Below are positions 33,861-42,003 of a stretch of DNA of 52,335 bases, one piece after another. A program made the position numbers and the translations under genes. The first letter of the stretch is position 1. Each line of letters opens with the position of its first letter. Source of the DNA: an uncultured Muribaculaceae bacterium. Lineage in GTDB: Bacteria; Bacteroidota; Bacteroidia; Bacteroidales; Muribaculaceae. The stretch spans positions 1 to 52,335 of the forward strand of contig CAJUKF010000015.1 in assembly GCA_910587355.1 (NCBI GenBank), written 5' to 3'. The notes below the pieces were generated by a model, which saw only the letters and a list, made by a program, of their open reading frames with translations, was not told where the DNA came from and ran no database searches.

Positions 33861-35173
33861 AAAGAAAAGTTAGTCCTATTGCCTGGGTGCCGTCGGTGTA
33901 CTTCGCCGCCGGCCTGCCTTTTGTGGTCCTGAACATGGTGGTAGTGCTCATGTACAAGGGGCTCGATGTATCCAATGCCACAATCACATTCTGGACATCA
34001 CTCATCATGCTCCCCTGGACGCTTAAGCCGCTCTGGAGCCCCTTCATGGAGCTGTATAAGACAAAAAAATTCTATGTTGTCACCACCGAGCTGTTCACCG
34101 GCGTGATGTTCGGCCTTGTAGCACTGTCGCTCACAATGTCCGATTTCTTCGCTGCGTCAATCTGCGGTCTCGCACTGATTGCTTTCAGTGGCGCAACGCA
34201 CGACATCGCCGGTGACGGCGTGTATATGAGCGAACTAACCAACTCGCAGCAGTCCAAATACATCGGCTGGCAGGGTGCGTTCTACAATATCGCCAAAATT
34301 GTCGGCACCGGCCTTCTCGTATGGCTCGCAGGAACAATGGGCGAAATTGGCATGGGTGTCAAAGGCTCGTGGATGACAGTGCTCGGCATCGTGGCAATGC
34401 TTATGGTCATGGCGTCGCTTTACAATGCATGGATAATTCCTTCCGCCGAGGCCGGTCATCAGAAAGCTTCTGCCGGAGAGGTCGCTTCCGAACTGAAAAG
34501 GGTGATACTCGATTTCTTCACCAAAAAATACATCTGGTACTATATCGCCTTTATTATCCTTTACCGCTTCGCCGAAGGCTTCGTTATTAAAATCGTGCCT
34601 ATTTTCCTTAAAACGGGTGTTGCCGAAGGCGGCCTCGGCTTGTCTGACAAGGCTATCGGTCTCTACTATGGCACATTCGGTGCCGCCGCTTTCGTCATAG
34701 GCTCCATTCTCGGCGGTTACTTCATATCGCACTACGGCCTCAAGAAAACCCTCTTCACCCTTGCACTGATTTTCAATATACCTTTTGCCGTCTACACCCT
34801 CCTCGCCATATATCAGCCCTCGGCCGAGTGGCTCATAGCGTCGGGCATCGTACTCGAATATTTCGGCTACGGTTTCGGATTCGTAGGCCTTACACTCTTC
34901 ATGATGCAGCAGGTTGCACCGGGCAAACATCAAATGGCCCACTATGCCTTCGCTTCCGGCATTATGAATCTCGGCGTTATGTTGCCCGGCATGTTCAGCG
35001 GCTGGCTATGTGACGAAGTCGGCGGTTTCCGCAATTTCTTCATTATCGTGCTCGTCATGATTATCGTGCCGCTCGCAATCACCTGGTTTATTCCCTTCAC
35101 ATACGACACCGACCCCAAAAAAGTCAAAGAAGGTGTCGATGCGGCCCTTACCGGCGGCGAAGGTACCGAATGA
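33857..35173 (+). CDS. MFS transporter for mannosyl disaccharide (AmpG-like)
   Basis: 438 residues, about 12 transmembrane helices. IAWVPSVYFAAGLPFVVLNM in helix 1, the long helix 2-3 region LIMLPWTLKPLWSPFMELYK, and TNSQQSKYIGWQGAFYNIAK belong to the AmpG/permease branch that carries disaccharides and muropeptides. In the conserved GH92-MFS-GH130 arrangement it imports beta-1,4-mannosyl-N-acetylglucosamine for intracellular phosphorolysis. It is translationally coupled to the GH92 gene (ATGA) and 44 bases precede the GH130 gene. Substrate is by context. Confidence 0.9.
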   Translation: MKRKVSPIAWVPSVYFAAGLPFVVLNMVVVLMYKGLDVSNATITFWTSLIMLPWTLKPLWSPFMELYKTKKFYVVTTELFTGVMFGLVALSLTMSDFFAASICGLALIAFSGATHDIAGDGVYMSELTNSQQSKYIGWQGAFYNIAKIVGTGLLVWLAGTMGEIGMGVKGSWMTVLGIVAMLMVMASLYNAWIIPSAEAGHQKASAGEVASELKRVILDFFTKKYIWYYIAFIILYRFAEGFVIKIVPIFLKTGVAEGGLGLSDKAIGLYYGTFGAAAFVIGSILGGYFISHYGLKKTLFTLALIFNIPFAVYTLLAIYQPSAEWLIASGIVLEYFGYGFGFVGLTLFMMQQVAPGKHQMAHYAFASGIMNLGVMLPGMFSGWLCDEVGGFRNFFIIVLVMIIVPLAITWFIPFTYDTDPKKVKEGVDAALTGGEGTE

Positions 35174-35217
35174 ACATATTCATAACTCAGAATTACTTTT
35201 AATTATCAAATAATATA

Positions 35218-36177
35218 ATGATACAGATACCCTGGGAAGAGCGTCCTGCCGGATGCAACGACGTGATGTGGCGTTTCAGCCGCAATCCTATTATCGGCCG
35301 TTACGCCATTCCGACATCAAACAGTATATTCAACAGCGCTGTAGTTCCTTTCGGCGACGGCTTTGCCGGTGTGTTCCGTTGCGATAACCGTGCCGTACAG
35401 ATGAATATCTTCGCCGGTTTCAGCAGCGATGGCGTGCACTGGAACATCGAGCATGAGCCTATCGTGTTCAAGGCCGGGAATACCGAGATGATTGACTCGG
35501 CTTATAAATACGACCCGCGTGTCACTTTTATCGGCGACCGCTACTGGATTACATGGTGCAACGGATACCATGGCCCCACAATCGGTATCGGCTACACTTT
35601 TGACTTCAAGGAATTTTTCCAGTGCGAGAATGCCTTTCTGCCCTTCAACCGCAACGGTGTGCTTTTCCCCGAAAAAATCAATGGAAAATACGCCATGCTC
35701 AGCCGTCCCAGCGACAACGGACACACACCGTTCGGCGATATATGGCTAAGCTACAGCCCCGACATGAAATACTGGGGTGAGCACCGCCATGTGATGAGCC
35801 CATCGCCTTTCGAGCAGAGCGCATGGCAGTGTACCAAAGTCGGTGCCGGCGCAGTACCAATTCTCACAGACGAAGGCTGGCTCATTTTCTATCACGGTGT
35901 CATCACCACATGCAACGGCTTCCGCTACTCAATGGGTGCCGCGTTGCTCGACCGCGAAAACCCCTCGCACGTCCTGTATCGCACACAGCCTTATCTGCTT
36001 GCTCCTGCCGCGCCTTACGAGCTTGCCGGCGATGTCCCCAACGTCGTCTTCCCCTGCGCTGCACTCACCGACGGCGACCGCGTAGCAGTATACTACGGAG
36101 CCGCCGACACCACCGTCTGCCTTGCGTTCGGCCACATCTCCGAAATCATAGCTTTTGTTAAGCAGAACTCTCTGTAG
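35218..36177 (+). CDS. GH130 beta-1,4-mannosyl-N-acetylglucosamine phosphorylase
   Basis: 319 residues, no signal peptide, five-bladed propeller of GH130. FSRNPIIGRYAIPTSNSIFN and AVVPFGDGFAGVFRCD start the fold, SAYKYDPRVTFIGDRYWITW carries the catalytic Asp (about residue 99), and WLIFYHGVITTCNGFRYSMG and VVFPCAALTDGDRVAVYYGA followed by ADTTVCLAF are the usual C-terminal blades. The close match to the subgroup that phosphorolyses Man-beta-1,4-GlcNAc (BT1033 type) rather than mannosyl-glucose is from memory. It would yield alpha-mannose-1-phosphate and GlcNAc in the cytosol, completing core N-glycan use with the GH92 and MFS upstream. Confidence 0.92.
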   Translation: MIQIPWEERPAGCNDVMWRFSRNPIIGRYAIPTSNSIFNSAVVPFGDGFAGVFRCDNRAVQMNIFAGFSSDGVHWNIEHEPIVFKAGNTEMIDSAYKYDPRVTFIGDRYWITWCNGYHGPTIGIGYTFDFKEFFQCENAFLPFNRNGVLFPEKINGKYAMLSRPSDNGHTPFGDIWLSYSPDMKYWGEHRHVMSPSPFEQSAWQCTKVGAGAVPILTDEGWLIFYHGVITTCNGFRYSMGAALLDRENPSHVLYRTQPYLLAPAAPYELAGDVPNVVFPCAALTDGDRVAVYYGAADTTVCLAFGHISEIIAFVKQNSL

Positions 36178-36191
36178 AATTGAATCTATAC

Positions 36192-36235
36192 AAAAAACGA
36201 CGCCTTGGTTTGGATAAGCCTTGGCGTCGTTTTTT
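36192..36235. terminator. Bidirectional Rho-independent terminator
   Basis: AAAAAACGACGCC (36192-36204) pairs with GGCGTCGTTTTTT (36223-36235) around an 18-base loop. A- and T-runs on the two sides serve both the GH130 gene and the convergent esterase gene. Confidence 0.92.
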
Positions 36236-36262
36236 ATGTCAGATTAGTTATCTACAATCGTC

Positions 36263-37045
36263 TCAGAATGATTTTAGCCATGTGGAAAGTTCCTCGACCA
36301 CTGCATTGTGGTATGGGAATGAGGTATTGTAGCCCCAGCCGTGGGCGCCGGTGAGATAGATGTGGAGCGCGGCAGGAACTCCGGCTGTGTTGAGAGCCTT
36401 GTAGTATTCCACTCCGTTCATCACGGGCACAGCCGTGTCATCGCTGCTGAAAAATATTATGGCACGCGGAGTGTCGGACTTCACTTGCTTGTAGTTCGTG
36501 AATTCGGCTTCGAGTTCAGGGGGCGGATTGTTGCCGAGAAAACTGTTGTGGGTGTCTTCGTGCGTCAGCGGATGTTCCATTGATATTACCGGATAGAAGA
36601 GAATCTGGAAAGAGGGCCTGTACTCCGGTGTGGAGTGCGTGGCTATAGTTGATGCGAGATGTCCGCCGGCCGAAGAACCCATTATGCCGATGTCGCGTGG
36701 ATTGACTTTCCATGCATCGGCGTTGCTGCGGATTATGTCCATGGCTTTGTAGACATCACCCATTGGACGAGTGCGGTCGCCGCCCGGAAGTGCGTAGCGG
36801 AGCACAACGGCTGTGATGCCGAGGTCGTTGAACATGTCGCTCCACTGCGTTCCTTCGTGCTGATAGGCATGGCCGAGATAACTGCCGCCGGGACAGACTA
36901 TCACAACGCGTCCCGTAGTCTTGTCGGAGTCGGGAAGAAATACTTGCATGGCCGGGGAATCGATGTCGATGACCGAACGGGCTGATGACGGAAGTGCAAT
37001 CACTGCCGTCAGACAGAGAAGAAAAATATTGCGGATTAGTTTCAT
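36263..37045 (-). CDS. Secreted alpha/beta-hydrolase (esterase)
   Basis: 260 residues. Signal peptide (LIRNIFLLCLTAVIALPSSA), then the hydrolase core: VIVCPGGSYLGHAYQHEG (oxyanion HGG-like loop), IGIMGSSAGGHLASTIA with nucleophile Ser in GxSxG, FFSSDDTAVPVMNG holding the acid Asp and LTGAHGWGY with the catalytic His. It belongs to the BD-FAE/acetylxylan-esterase-like group, so a periplasmic carboxylic-ester hydrolase of small acyl groups is likely. It is the last gene on the minus strand after the acyltransferase, 19 bases apart, which suggests a matching pair that adds and removes acyl groups. The acyl substrate is unknown. Confidence 0.88.
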   Translation of the reverse strand: MKLIRNIFLLCLTAVIALPSSARSVIDIDSPAMQVFLPDSDKTTGRVVIVCPGGSYLGHAYQHEGTQWSDMFNDLGITAVVLRYALPGGDRTRPMGDVYKAMDIIRSNADAWKVNPRDIGIMGSSAGGHLASTIATHSTPEYRPSFQILFYPVISMEHPLTHEDTHNSFLGNNPPPELEAEFTNYKQVKSDTPRAIIFFSSDDTAVPVMNGVEYYKALNTAGVPAALHIYLTGAHGWGYNTSFPYHNAVVEELSTWLKSF

Positions 37046-37064
37046 GGCGTAAAGTGTTGAAATG

Positions 37065-38195
37065 TTATGCGTTTTTGCTTAGAGAAAGTGCTGACGGTAA
37101 CTGCGATGCTGCGCCGACAATATATTTAGCATATGGCAGATAGCTCATCAGTTTGGTGAGGATATAGCACGATAAGAAAGTGCATACGGCAATCGCCGGA
37201 ATAGCCAGCGGGGTAGACAGCGGATATATGTTCTTGAAGACATTTACCCACATGCCGAGCCAGAAGATGTGCATCAGATACATGCCGTAGCTGAGTTTCG
37301 ATGTTTCGGTCACGATTGCGGATTCACGCCACGGAATAGCTGTGAAAACGATGAATGTGCCGGCGGTAAGCATCACGCAGTTGATTGTGCAGAACGCCCA
37401 GCCGATTTCGAGTTCGGGAGTTACAAGAAGTACACCCGGCTCAGCCTGAACGTAGAACGACCATATTGTGACAGCAGCTCCGGCAACAGCCAGAATTGAA
37501 CCGCGGACAAGACGCTGACTCTGCGTCCAGACAAGATGTTTGTGAATGTAGTGTGCAAGAACTACATAACCGAGATAACCCGAGAAATACCACAGCATAT
37601 GGTATTCGTTCCAGAAGCATTCGCCCCATAACTCGCCGAACCAGCGGCGCAGGAATGGCATACATGTCGAGATGAGGAACAGCAGAATGAAGAAACGTTC
37701 CTGACGGGCTGTCGCCTTACGGAGCCACGGCGATATCATTGGCAGGAAGAGGTAGATGCCAAGGAGGGGATACATGAACCAGAAGTGACCGGCAAGTGAA
37801 GGGAAATTGGCCCATAGATGCGAGAGGTCGTGCAGCGAAGACGGTGCGTCAAGCTGGCCCCACAGCATCGGTAACGTGCTGTAAAGCACCATGAACACTG
37901 CCAGCGGTGGCACGACACGCAGTAAACGGCGACGGTAGAATGTGCCCATGCTTTCAGTCTCCGGAACCGGAGCGAGCAGAAATGCCGATACAATCATGAA
38001 CAGAGGTACGGACATTCGTGAGAATCCGTCGTACAGCGACACCCACAGACGGTCAGTCTCATTACACAGGAAAGACTGAGGTCCGGCCATATCGGTCATG
38101 CCCGGCGCTCCGTAAAAATTTTCGCTCGCATGAACCAGCATCACAAGGAAGCATGCGAACACTCGCACATAGTCAAGAAATACTATTCTTTTCAT
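37065..38195 (-). CDS. Acyltransferase family 3 membrane protein (OafA/WecH-like)
   Basis: 376 residues from the ATG at 38195 (a TTG lies one codon earlier). IVFLDYVRVFACFLVMLVHA is the first helix with the R/H acyltransferase motif (RVFACFLVMLVHASENF), followed by about nine more membrane helices (for example FWFMYPLLGIYLFLPMI, LGYVVLAHYIHKHLVWTQS). These enzymes O-acylate extracellular glycans, lipids or small molecules from acyl-CoA. It is 92 bases downstream of the SDR pair of the steroid-type operon and directly before the esterase. Whether it belongs to that operon or to envelope modification is open; no terminator is seen between them. Confidence 0.9.
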   Translation of the reverse strand: MKRIVFLDYVRVFACFLVMLVHASENFYGAPGMTDMAGPQSFLCNETDRLWVSLYDGFSRMSVPLFMIVSAFLLAPVPETESMGTFYRRRLLRVVPPLAVFMVLYSTLPMLWGQLDAPSSLHDLSHLWANFPSLAGHFWFMYPLLGIYLFLPMISPWLRKATARQERFFILLFLISTCMPFLRRWFGELWGECFWNEYHMLWYFSGYLGYVVLAHYIHKHLVWTQSQRLVRGSILAVAGAAVTIWSFYVQAEPGVLLVTPELEIGWAFCTINCVMLTAGTFIVFTAIPWRESAIVTETSKLSYGMYLMHIFWLGMWVNVFKNIYPLSTPLAIPAIAVCTFLSCYILTKLMSYLPYAKYIVGAASQLPSALSLSKNA

Positions 38196-38286
38196 CAATA
38201 AATTGTCAGGAAGATTTTAATCGGTTTATTAATTATATTACAAAGGTAATGGAAATTTACGGCATACTAAAATTCATATTCCATAT

Positions 38287-39063
38287 TCATCGCCTGTGGA
38301 TGCGGCGGAGGGTGAAGATGCGGCCGGAAAGAGGGGAGAGGAGGGCGCGGACGGCAGGCTCGGCTCCGTTGCGTGCTGTGCGAATCAAGGGACGGAAAAA
38401 GATGTCGGCCAAGGGGTCGTACCAGCGGTGCATGGTAATCATGCCTGAATTGACAACGCCGGGGTCACAGCAGTTTACACGTATCCCGTATTCAGCGGCT
38501 TTGCCGGCGAGAGCCATTGCATAGCCGGCGATGAGTTTTTTCGAGAGGGCGTAAGTGCGGAGCTGACCGAAAGTACGCTCACTGACAGAATCGGCGGAGG
38601 CATGGCCGGACACGAAGATACGGGTTATTGATGTGGTGAAAACCAGTGCGCCGCCACGCTCCACTTGAGCGAGCAGGGCATCGTTGAGGAGCATGGTGTT
38701 GAAATAGTTGACATTCAGCGTTGTTTCGCGTCCGTCGGGGCTAAGCGAATACCGGCGGCACATAATGCCGGCGTTGTTGATGATTCCGGCAAGACGGATG
38801 TCTTTCAGCCGGCTGACAGCGGTTTTGACTGACTGTGAATCATTGAGGTCGAGGGGAATGTAATGCAGTCCGACTTCGGGAATTTCTTTTTTGATTGCGT
38901 CGGCAAGCGCATCGAATTTCTTCTTGTTGCGGCATGGCAGAATCATAGGATGTCCGAGCAGGGCGACAGCACGCACTATTTCGTGTCCGATGCCGCCTGT
39001 CGAGCCTGTGACTATAATGGGAAGACCGGACGGAAGGATATCTTTATATTCGCATTTTTTCAT
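38287..39063 (-). CDS. Short-chain dehydrogenase/reductase (candidate hydroxysteroid dehydrogenase)
   Basis: 258 residues, classical SDR. LPIIVTGSTGGIGHEIV is the TGxxxGIG cofactor loop, CRNKKKFD with Arg suggests NADP preference, IINNAGIM is the NAG motif, VFTTSITRIF holds the catalytic Ser and YALSKKLIAGYAMAL the YxxxK pair. The order of residues is complete for catalysis. Start ATGA overlaps the other SDR (39060), so both are co-translated. With the adjacent 5-alpha-reductase and OYE reductase, a 3- or other-position hydroxysteroid dehydrogenase of bile acids or sterols is the leading idea; retinol-dehydrogenase-like or lipid roles cannot be excluded. Confidence 0.9.
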   Translation of the reverse strand: MKKCEYKDILPSGLPIIVTGSTGGIGHEIVRAVALLGHPMILPCRNKKKFDALADAIKKEIPEVGLHYIPLDLNDSQSVKTAVSRLKDIRLAGIINNAGIMCRRYSLSPDGRETTLNVNYFNTMLLNDALLAQVERGGALVFTTSITRIFVSGHASADSVSERTFGQLRTYALSKKLIAGYAMALAGKAAEYGIRVNCCDPGVVNSGMITMHRWYDPLADIFFRPLIRTARNGAEPAVRALLSPLSGRIFTLRRIHRR

Positions 39064-39851
39064 GACATGCGGTCGAGAAGGCGGTGTTTTACAAGCATTC
39101 GTACGCGAGTGGGCGTTATAGCGACGAAAAAGATTGAGAAACGGTTGAGCATACCGTTGATATACTGTTTTTTACCTCGGAGCATTCTGTCGATTGCCTT
39201 ACGGGCGAAAGTCTCGGGACGTGTGAGCACTCCGATGTTTACAGCGAGACGTTTGAGATTCTCCGGCAGTCCGAAAAGGTCGGTGGCGATGCCTCCGGGA
39301 CAAGCAACTGTGACAGAGACACCGCTGTCGCGCAACTCGTAGTGGAGCGCACGGCTGAAAACACGAATGTAGGCCTTTGTGGCCGAGTAGAGCGCTATGC
39401 CGGGCATGGGCATCCAGCATGACATTGACGACATGTTGAGTATGCGTCCGCTTCCCCTCTTTGCAAACCGTATGGCGAAGGCCCGGCTCAATTCTGTGAC
39501 GGTACGCACATGCAAGTCAATGAAACACTGTACTTTATCTGGAGCGGTTGCTGTGACTTTCCTGAATGAGAATATCCCTGCGTTGTTGATAAGATAGTCA
39601 GGCTCAAGGCTTAGACTGTCGAGGAAACCGAGAATTTGCACGGCGCAGTCATCTGCCGTAAGGTCGCAGAAAAACGGGTACGCTTCGACACCGTATTCAG
39701 CGGCCACGTCTGCGGCACTTTGCCAGAGACACTGCTGGTTGCTTACCATGACCAGATTGCAGCCGCGGCGGGCAAGTTCGCGGCAGAAACAGAGTCCGAT
39801 GCCACTGCTTGCGCCGGTGACGAGCGCCAGATGTCCTTCGCAATGTTCCAT
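39060..39851 (-). CDS. Short-chain dehydrogenase/reductase (second candidate hydroxysteroid dehydrogenase)
   Basis: 263 residues, classical SDR of the DltE/11-beta-HSD-like type. LALVTGASSGIGLCFCREL is the cofactor loop, YLINNAGIF the NNAG motif, ILNMSSMSCWMP the catalytic Ser, and YSATKAYIRVFSRALHYELR the YxxxK helix. The C-terminal region (LTRPETFARKAIDRMLRGKK, FSIFFVAITP) is hydrophobic and may associate with membranes, as in several steroid- and lipid-active SDRs. It starts 4 bases after the OYE gene and overlaps the following SDR by 4, so the operon encodes two clearly different SDRs that could act on different hydroxyls or stereochemistries. Confidence 0.9.
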   Translation of the reverse strand: MEHCEGHLALVTGASSGIGLCFCRELARRGCNLVMVSNQQCLWQSAADVAAEYGVEAYPFFCDLTADDCAVQILGFLDSLSLEPDYLINNAGIFSFRKVTATAPDKVQCFIDLHVRTVTELSRAFAIRFAKRGSGRILNMSSMSCWMPMPGIALYSATKAYIRVFSRALHYELRDSGVSVTVACPGGIATDLFGLPENLKRLAVNIGVLTRPETFARKAIDRMLRGKKQYINGMLNRFSIFFVAITPTRVRMLVKHRLLDRMS

Positions 39852-39855
39852 TGTC

Positions 39856-41076
39856 TCAGCTGTTTCGTTTCCGTATTTCGTCGATTTCCTTCAATATTTT
39901 AGGCGGCAAGTCATTGCAGTGCTGGTGACAGGCCATTTCACGCGAGTACATGCGTGCTATACAGTAGTTTATGTGCTCGCAGGGCGATTGGTGACCGCCT
40001 TCATTTTTCATGCGGTTGACAAAGTCGGGTTCGTTGAGCAGCGCACGGCCCATCTGGACGAAATCGAAACCCTCGTCATCGAGCACGGTGTCGGCATTGG
40101 CGCGCGAGCATACGCCGCCCACATAGATGAGCGGTAATTTCAGCTCGCGGCGGAATATGCGTGCGTCGTCGAGAAAATAAAGTTCCTTGAACGGCACCGG
40201 GGGTATCATCATTTTGCCGCAGAGGCGCACGCCGTATTTCAGCCACAGCTGCTTCATGTAGTAAGTCATTGAATAGATTGGCATTTCGCCACGCATCACG
40301 TACATCGGGGCTTTGCTGACGAATCCGCCCGAGAGCACGATGCCGTGTACGCCATGACTTTCAATCCGCCGTGCTACTTCGAGACAGTCATCAATTTCGA
40401 GGCCTCCGCGGAAGCCGTCGCGCATATTGGTTTTCACGAGTACGCCCATGTCGCTTCCGGCAGCCTTCATCACCTCGTCGAGACACATATCCATGAATTT
40501 CATGCGGTTGGCGAGCGGGCCCCCCAAGCTGTCGCGGCGGCGGTTGGTATATGGCGAGAGAAACTGCGATATGAGATACCCGTGTCCGGCATGGACCTCG
40601 ACGCAGTCGAAGCCAGAGTCCCGGGCAAGGCGGACGGCATCACCGAAATTCCGTGCCAGAACGGTAAGTTCATCGGGCCTCAGACCGCGGCAGAATGTGG
40701 GCGAATACAGATTGAATCCTGTCATAGCGCCTACGGGCATTCCGCCGGCGGTTGAGCGGTGTGTCATGTTGCCGCAGTGACCTATCTGAATTGAAGCCTT
40801 TGCACCCTCGGCATGTATACTCTCCGTGATGTCAAGCAGCTGCGGCACGATTTCGGGTCTTAGCCACAGCTGAGTGGTGAATGACAGCGCCGAACGGCAA
40901 ACTCCGGCATAGGCAAGTGTTGTCATGCCGACACCGCCGCGTGCCACAGATACATGATAGTCGCGCAGCATGTCTGTCGGCGAGTAATCTTTACCCATTC
41001 CTTCGAAAGCCGCAGAGCGGATTGTGCGGTTGCGCAGTTCTATAGGGCCGATTTTTCCGGGTGTGAATAGCTTCAT
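39856..41076 (-). CDS. NADH:flavin oxidoreductase, Old Yellow Enzyme family (candidate 3-oxo-delta4-steroid 5-beta-reductase)
   Basis: 406 residues, a single TIM barrel without the C-terminal NAD-binding domains of 2,4-dienoyl-CoA reductases. MKLFTPGKIGPIELRNRTIR starts the barrel; EVHAGHGYLISQFLSPYTN, RRRDSLGG, IYVGGVCS and FVQMGRALLNEPDF are FMN-phosphate and substrate-binding motifs. After the barrel a Cys-rich segment (CEHINYCIARMYSREMACHQ, then HC) has Cys at spacings x5-x10-x3, unlike the usual Cx2Cx3Cx11C iron-sulfur motif of BaiCD-type enzymes. Next to a steroid 5-alpha-reductase it is a candidate ene-reductase giving the opposite (5-beta) product. It sits 10 bases downstream of that gene. 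Confidence 0.88.
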   Translation of the reverse strand: MKLFTPGKIGPIELRNRTIRSAAFEGMGKDYSPTDMLRDYHVSVARGGVGMTTLAYAGVCRSALSFTTQLWLRPEIVPQLLDITESIHAEGAKASIQIGHCGNMTHRSTAGGMPVGAMTGFNLYSPTFCRGLRPDELTVLARNFGDAVRLARDSGFDCVEVHAGHGYLISQFLSPYTNRRRDSLGGPLANRMKFMDMCLDEVMKAAGSDMGVLVKTNMRDGFRGGLEIDDCLEVARRIESHGVHGIVLSGGFVSKAPMYVMRGEMPIYSMTYYMKQLWLKYGVRLCGKMMIPPVPFKELYFLDDARIFRRELKLPLIYVGGVCSRANADTVLDDEGFDFVQMGRALLNEPDFVNRMKNEGGHQSPCEHINYCIARMYSREMACHQHCNDLPPKILKEIDEIRKRNS

Positions 41077-41086
41077 ATTGAGAGGT

Positions 41087-41866
41087 TTAATATATTCCGG
41101 GGATTATGTAACGCCGGTTGAGGGTTTTATATTCTTCGCCGAATTCGCTTTCATACCGCCGATGAATTGCTTTGGCACGCGGAGCAAGATTGGCGAATGT
41201 CCATACGGCGAATGCCAGACCGCCGAGGCTCCAGGTGAGCATGGCATATCCCGCCCATTCCACAAACTCGCCGAAATAGTTGGCCGAAGTCACATAGCGG
41301 TACATGCCGCCATGCGGAATGTAGTGACGGGTGTCGCCGGGCTTGCGCAATGAGCGTACGATGCTGTCCGACTGTATGTTGACGGCCATTCCGGCAAAAA
41401 ATACAAGAGTGCCTGCAATGAACTGTGAGGACCACAGCCACGACACGGGATAAGTGCCGACGGGCGAAACGTAGAAGAGCCAGCCGCCTATCATATAGGC
41501 GTTTACGATATTGAACACAACCCCCATGACTATAATTGCAAGCGGCATACGCCCTTTTCCCTTGATTAACAGCGGAAAAACGAAACTTCGCTGGAAATAG
41601 TGCAGCAGAAACAGAATAACCATTACGACGGGAGCTGTTTCGGTTCTACGTGGGCTGCAGAGCCACAGCAGAAGCATGGCCGCGAATACGGGGGCCTCCA
41701 TGAGCACCCAGCCGAGTCGGTTGTTTACGGTCGGGCCCCAGCGGCGCGAATACATCATTCCATAGCCTGCCGTAACATGTTGAAGGGCAAGTAATACGAC
41801 TACCGCCAATGCGAGCATTGCCCACACGACGGCAAAATAGAAGTCATGAGAAAAAATATGTTCCAT
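41087..41866 (-). CDS. Steroid 5-alpha-reductase family membrane protein
   Basis: 259 residues with about six membrane helices. The C-terminal domain is a striking match to the family signature: NIQSDSIVRSLRKPGDTRHY, IPHGGMYRYVTSANYFGEFV, EWAGYAMLTWSLGGLAFAVW and LAPRAKAIHRRYESEFG, which I can align by eye to the human SRD5A1 segment (GGLFEYVTAANYFGEIMEW...). This block forms the NADPH site. The enzyme would reduce the delta-4 double bond of 3-oxo-steroids to 5-alpha products, in the membrane. The family also includes other sterol and lipid reductases. It leads the operon; a perfect -7 element (TACATTTG) lies just upstream. Confidence 0.93.
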   Translation of the reverse strand: MEHIFSHDFYFAVVWAMLALAVVVLLALQHVTAGYGMMYSRRWGPTVNNRLGWVLMEAPVFAAMLLLWLCSPRRTETAPVVMVILFLLHYFQRSFVFPLLIKGKGRMPLAIIVMGVVFNIVNAYMIGGWLFYVSPVGTYPVSWLWSSQFIAGTLVFFAGMAVNIQSDSIVRSLRKPGDTRHYIPHGGMYRYVTSANYFGEFVEWAGYAMLTWSLGGLAFAVWTFANLAPRAKAIHRRYESEFGEEYKTLNRRYIIPGIY

Positions 41867-41874
41867 ATCTATTG

Positions 41875-41882
41875 CAAATGTA
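41875..41882 (-). promoter_or_regulatory. -7 element of the steroid-reductase operon
   Basis: TACATTTG on the minus strand (plus-strand CAAATGTA) is an exact TAnnTTTG element ending 8 bases before the ATG, so the transcript would have almost no leader. No clear -33 box was seen. The region to the divergent HipA-like gene is 137 bases. Confidence 0.6.
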
Positions 41883-41967
41883 GCAAAAAAACGTGTTACT
41901 TTTTATCTTTCTGCGAAATAAGACAGAAATTATGCCCAAAAAAGACACTCTATAGGCGGCTGAGGCT

Positions 41968-41999
41968 CTTGCATATTCCTCAAAATATTTATAATTTAG
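41968..41999 (+). promoter_or_regulatory. Candidate promoter of the HipA-like gene
   Basis: CTTG at 41968-41971, a 20-base spacer, TAATTTAG at 41992-41999 (one mismatch to TAnnTTTG). The ATG follows 4 bases later, which implies a very short or leaderless transcript if the assignment is right. Confidence 0.45.
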
Positions 42000-42003
42000 C
42001 GAT

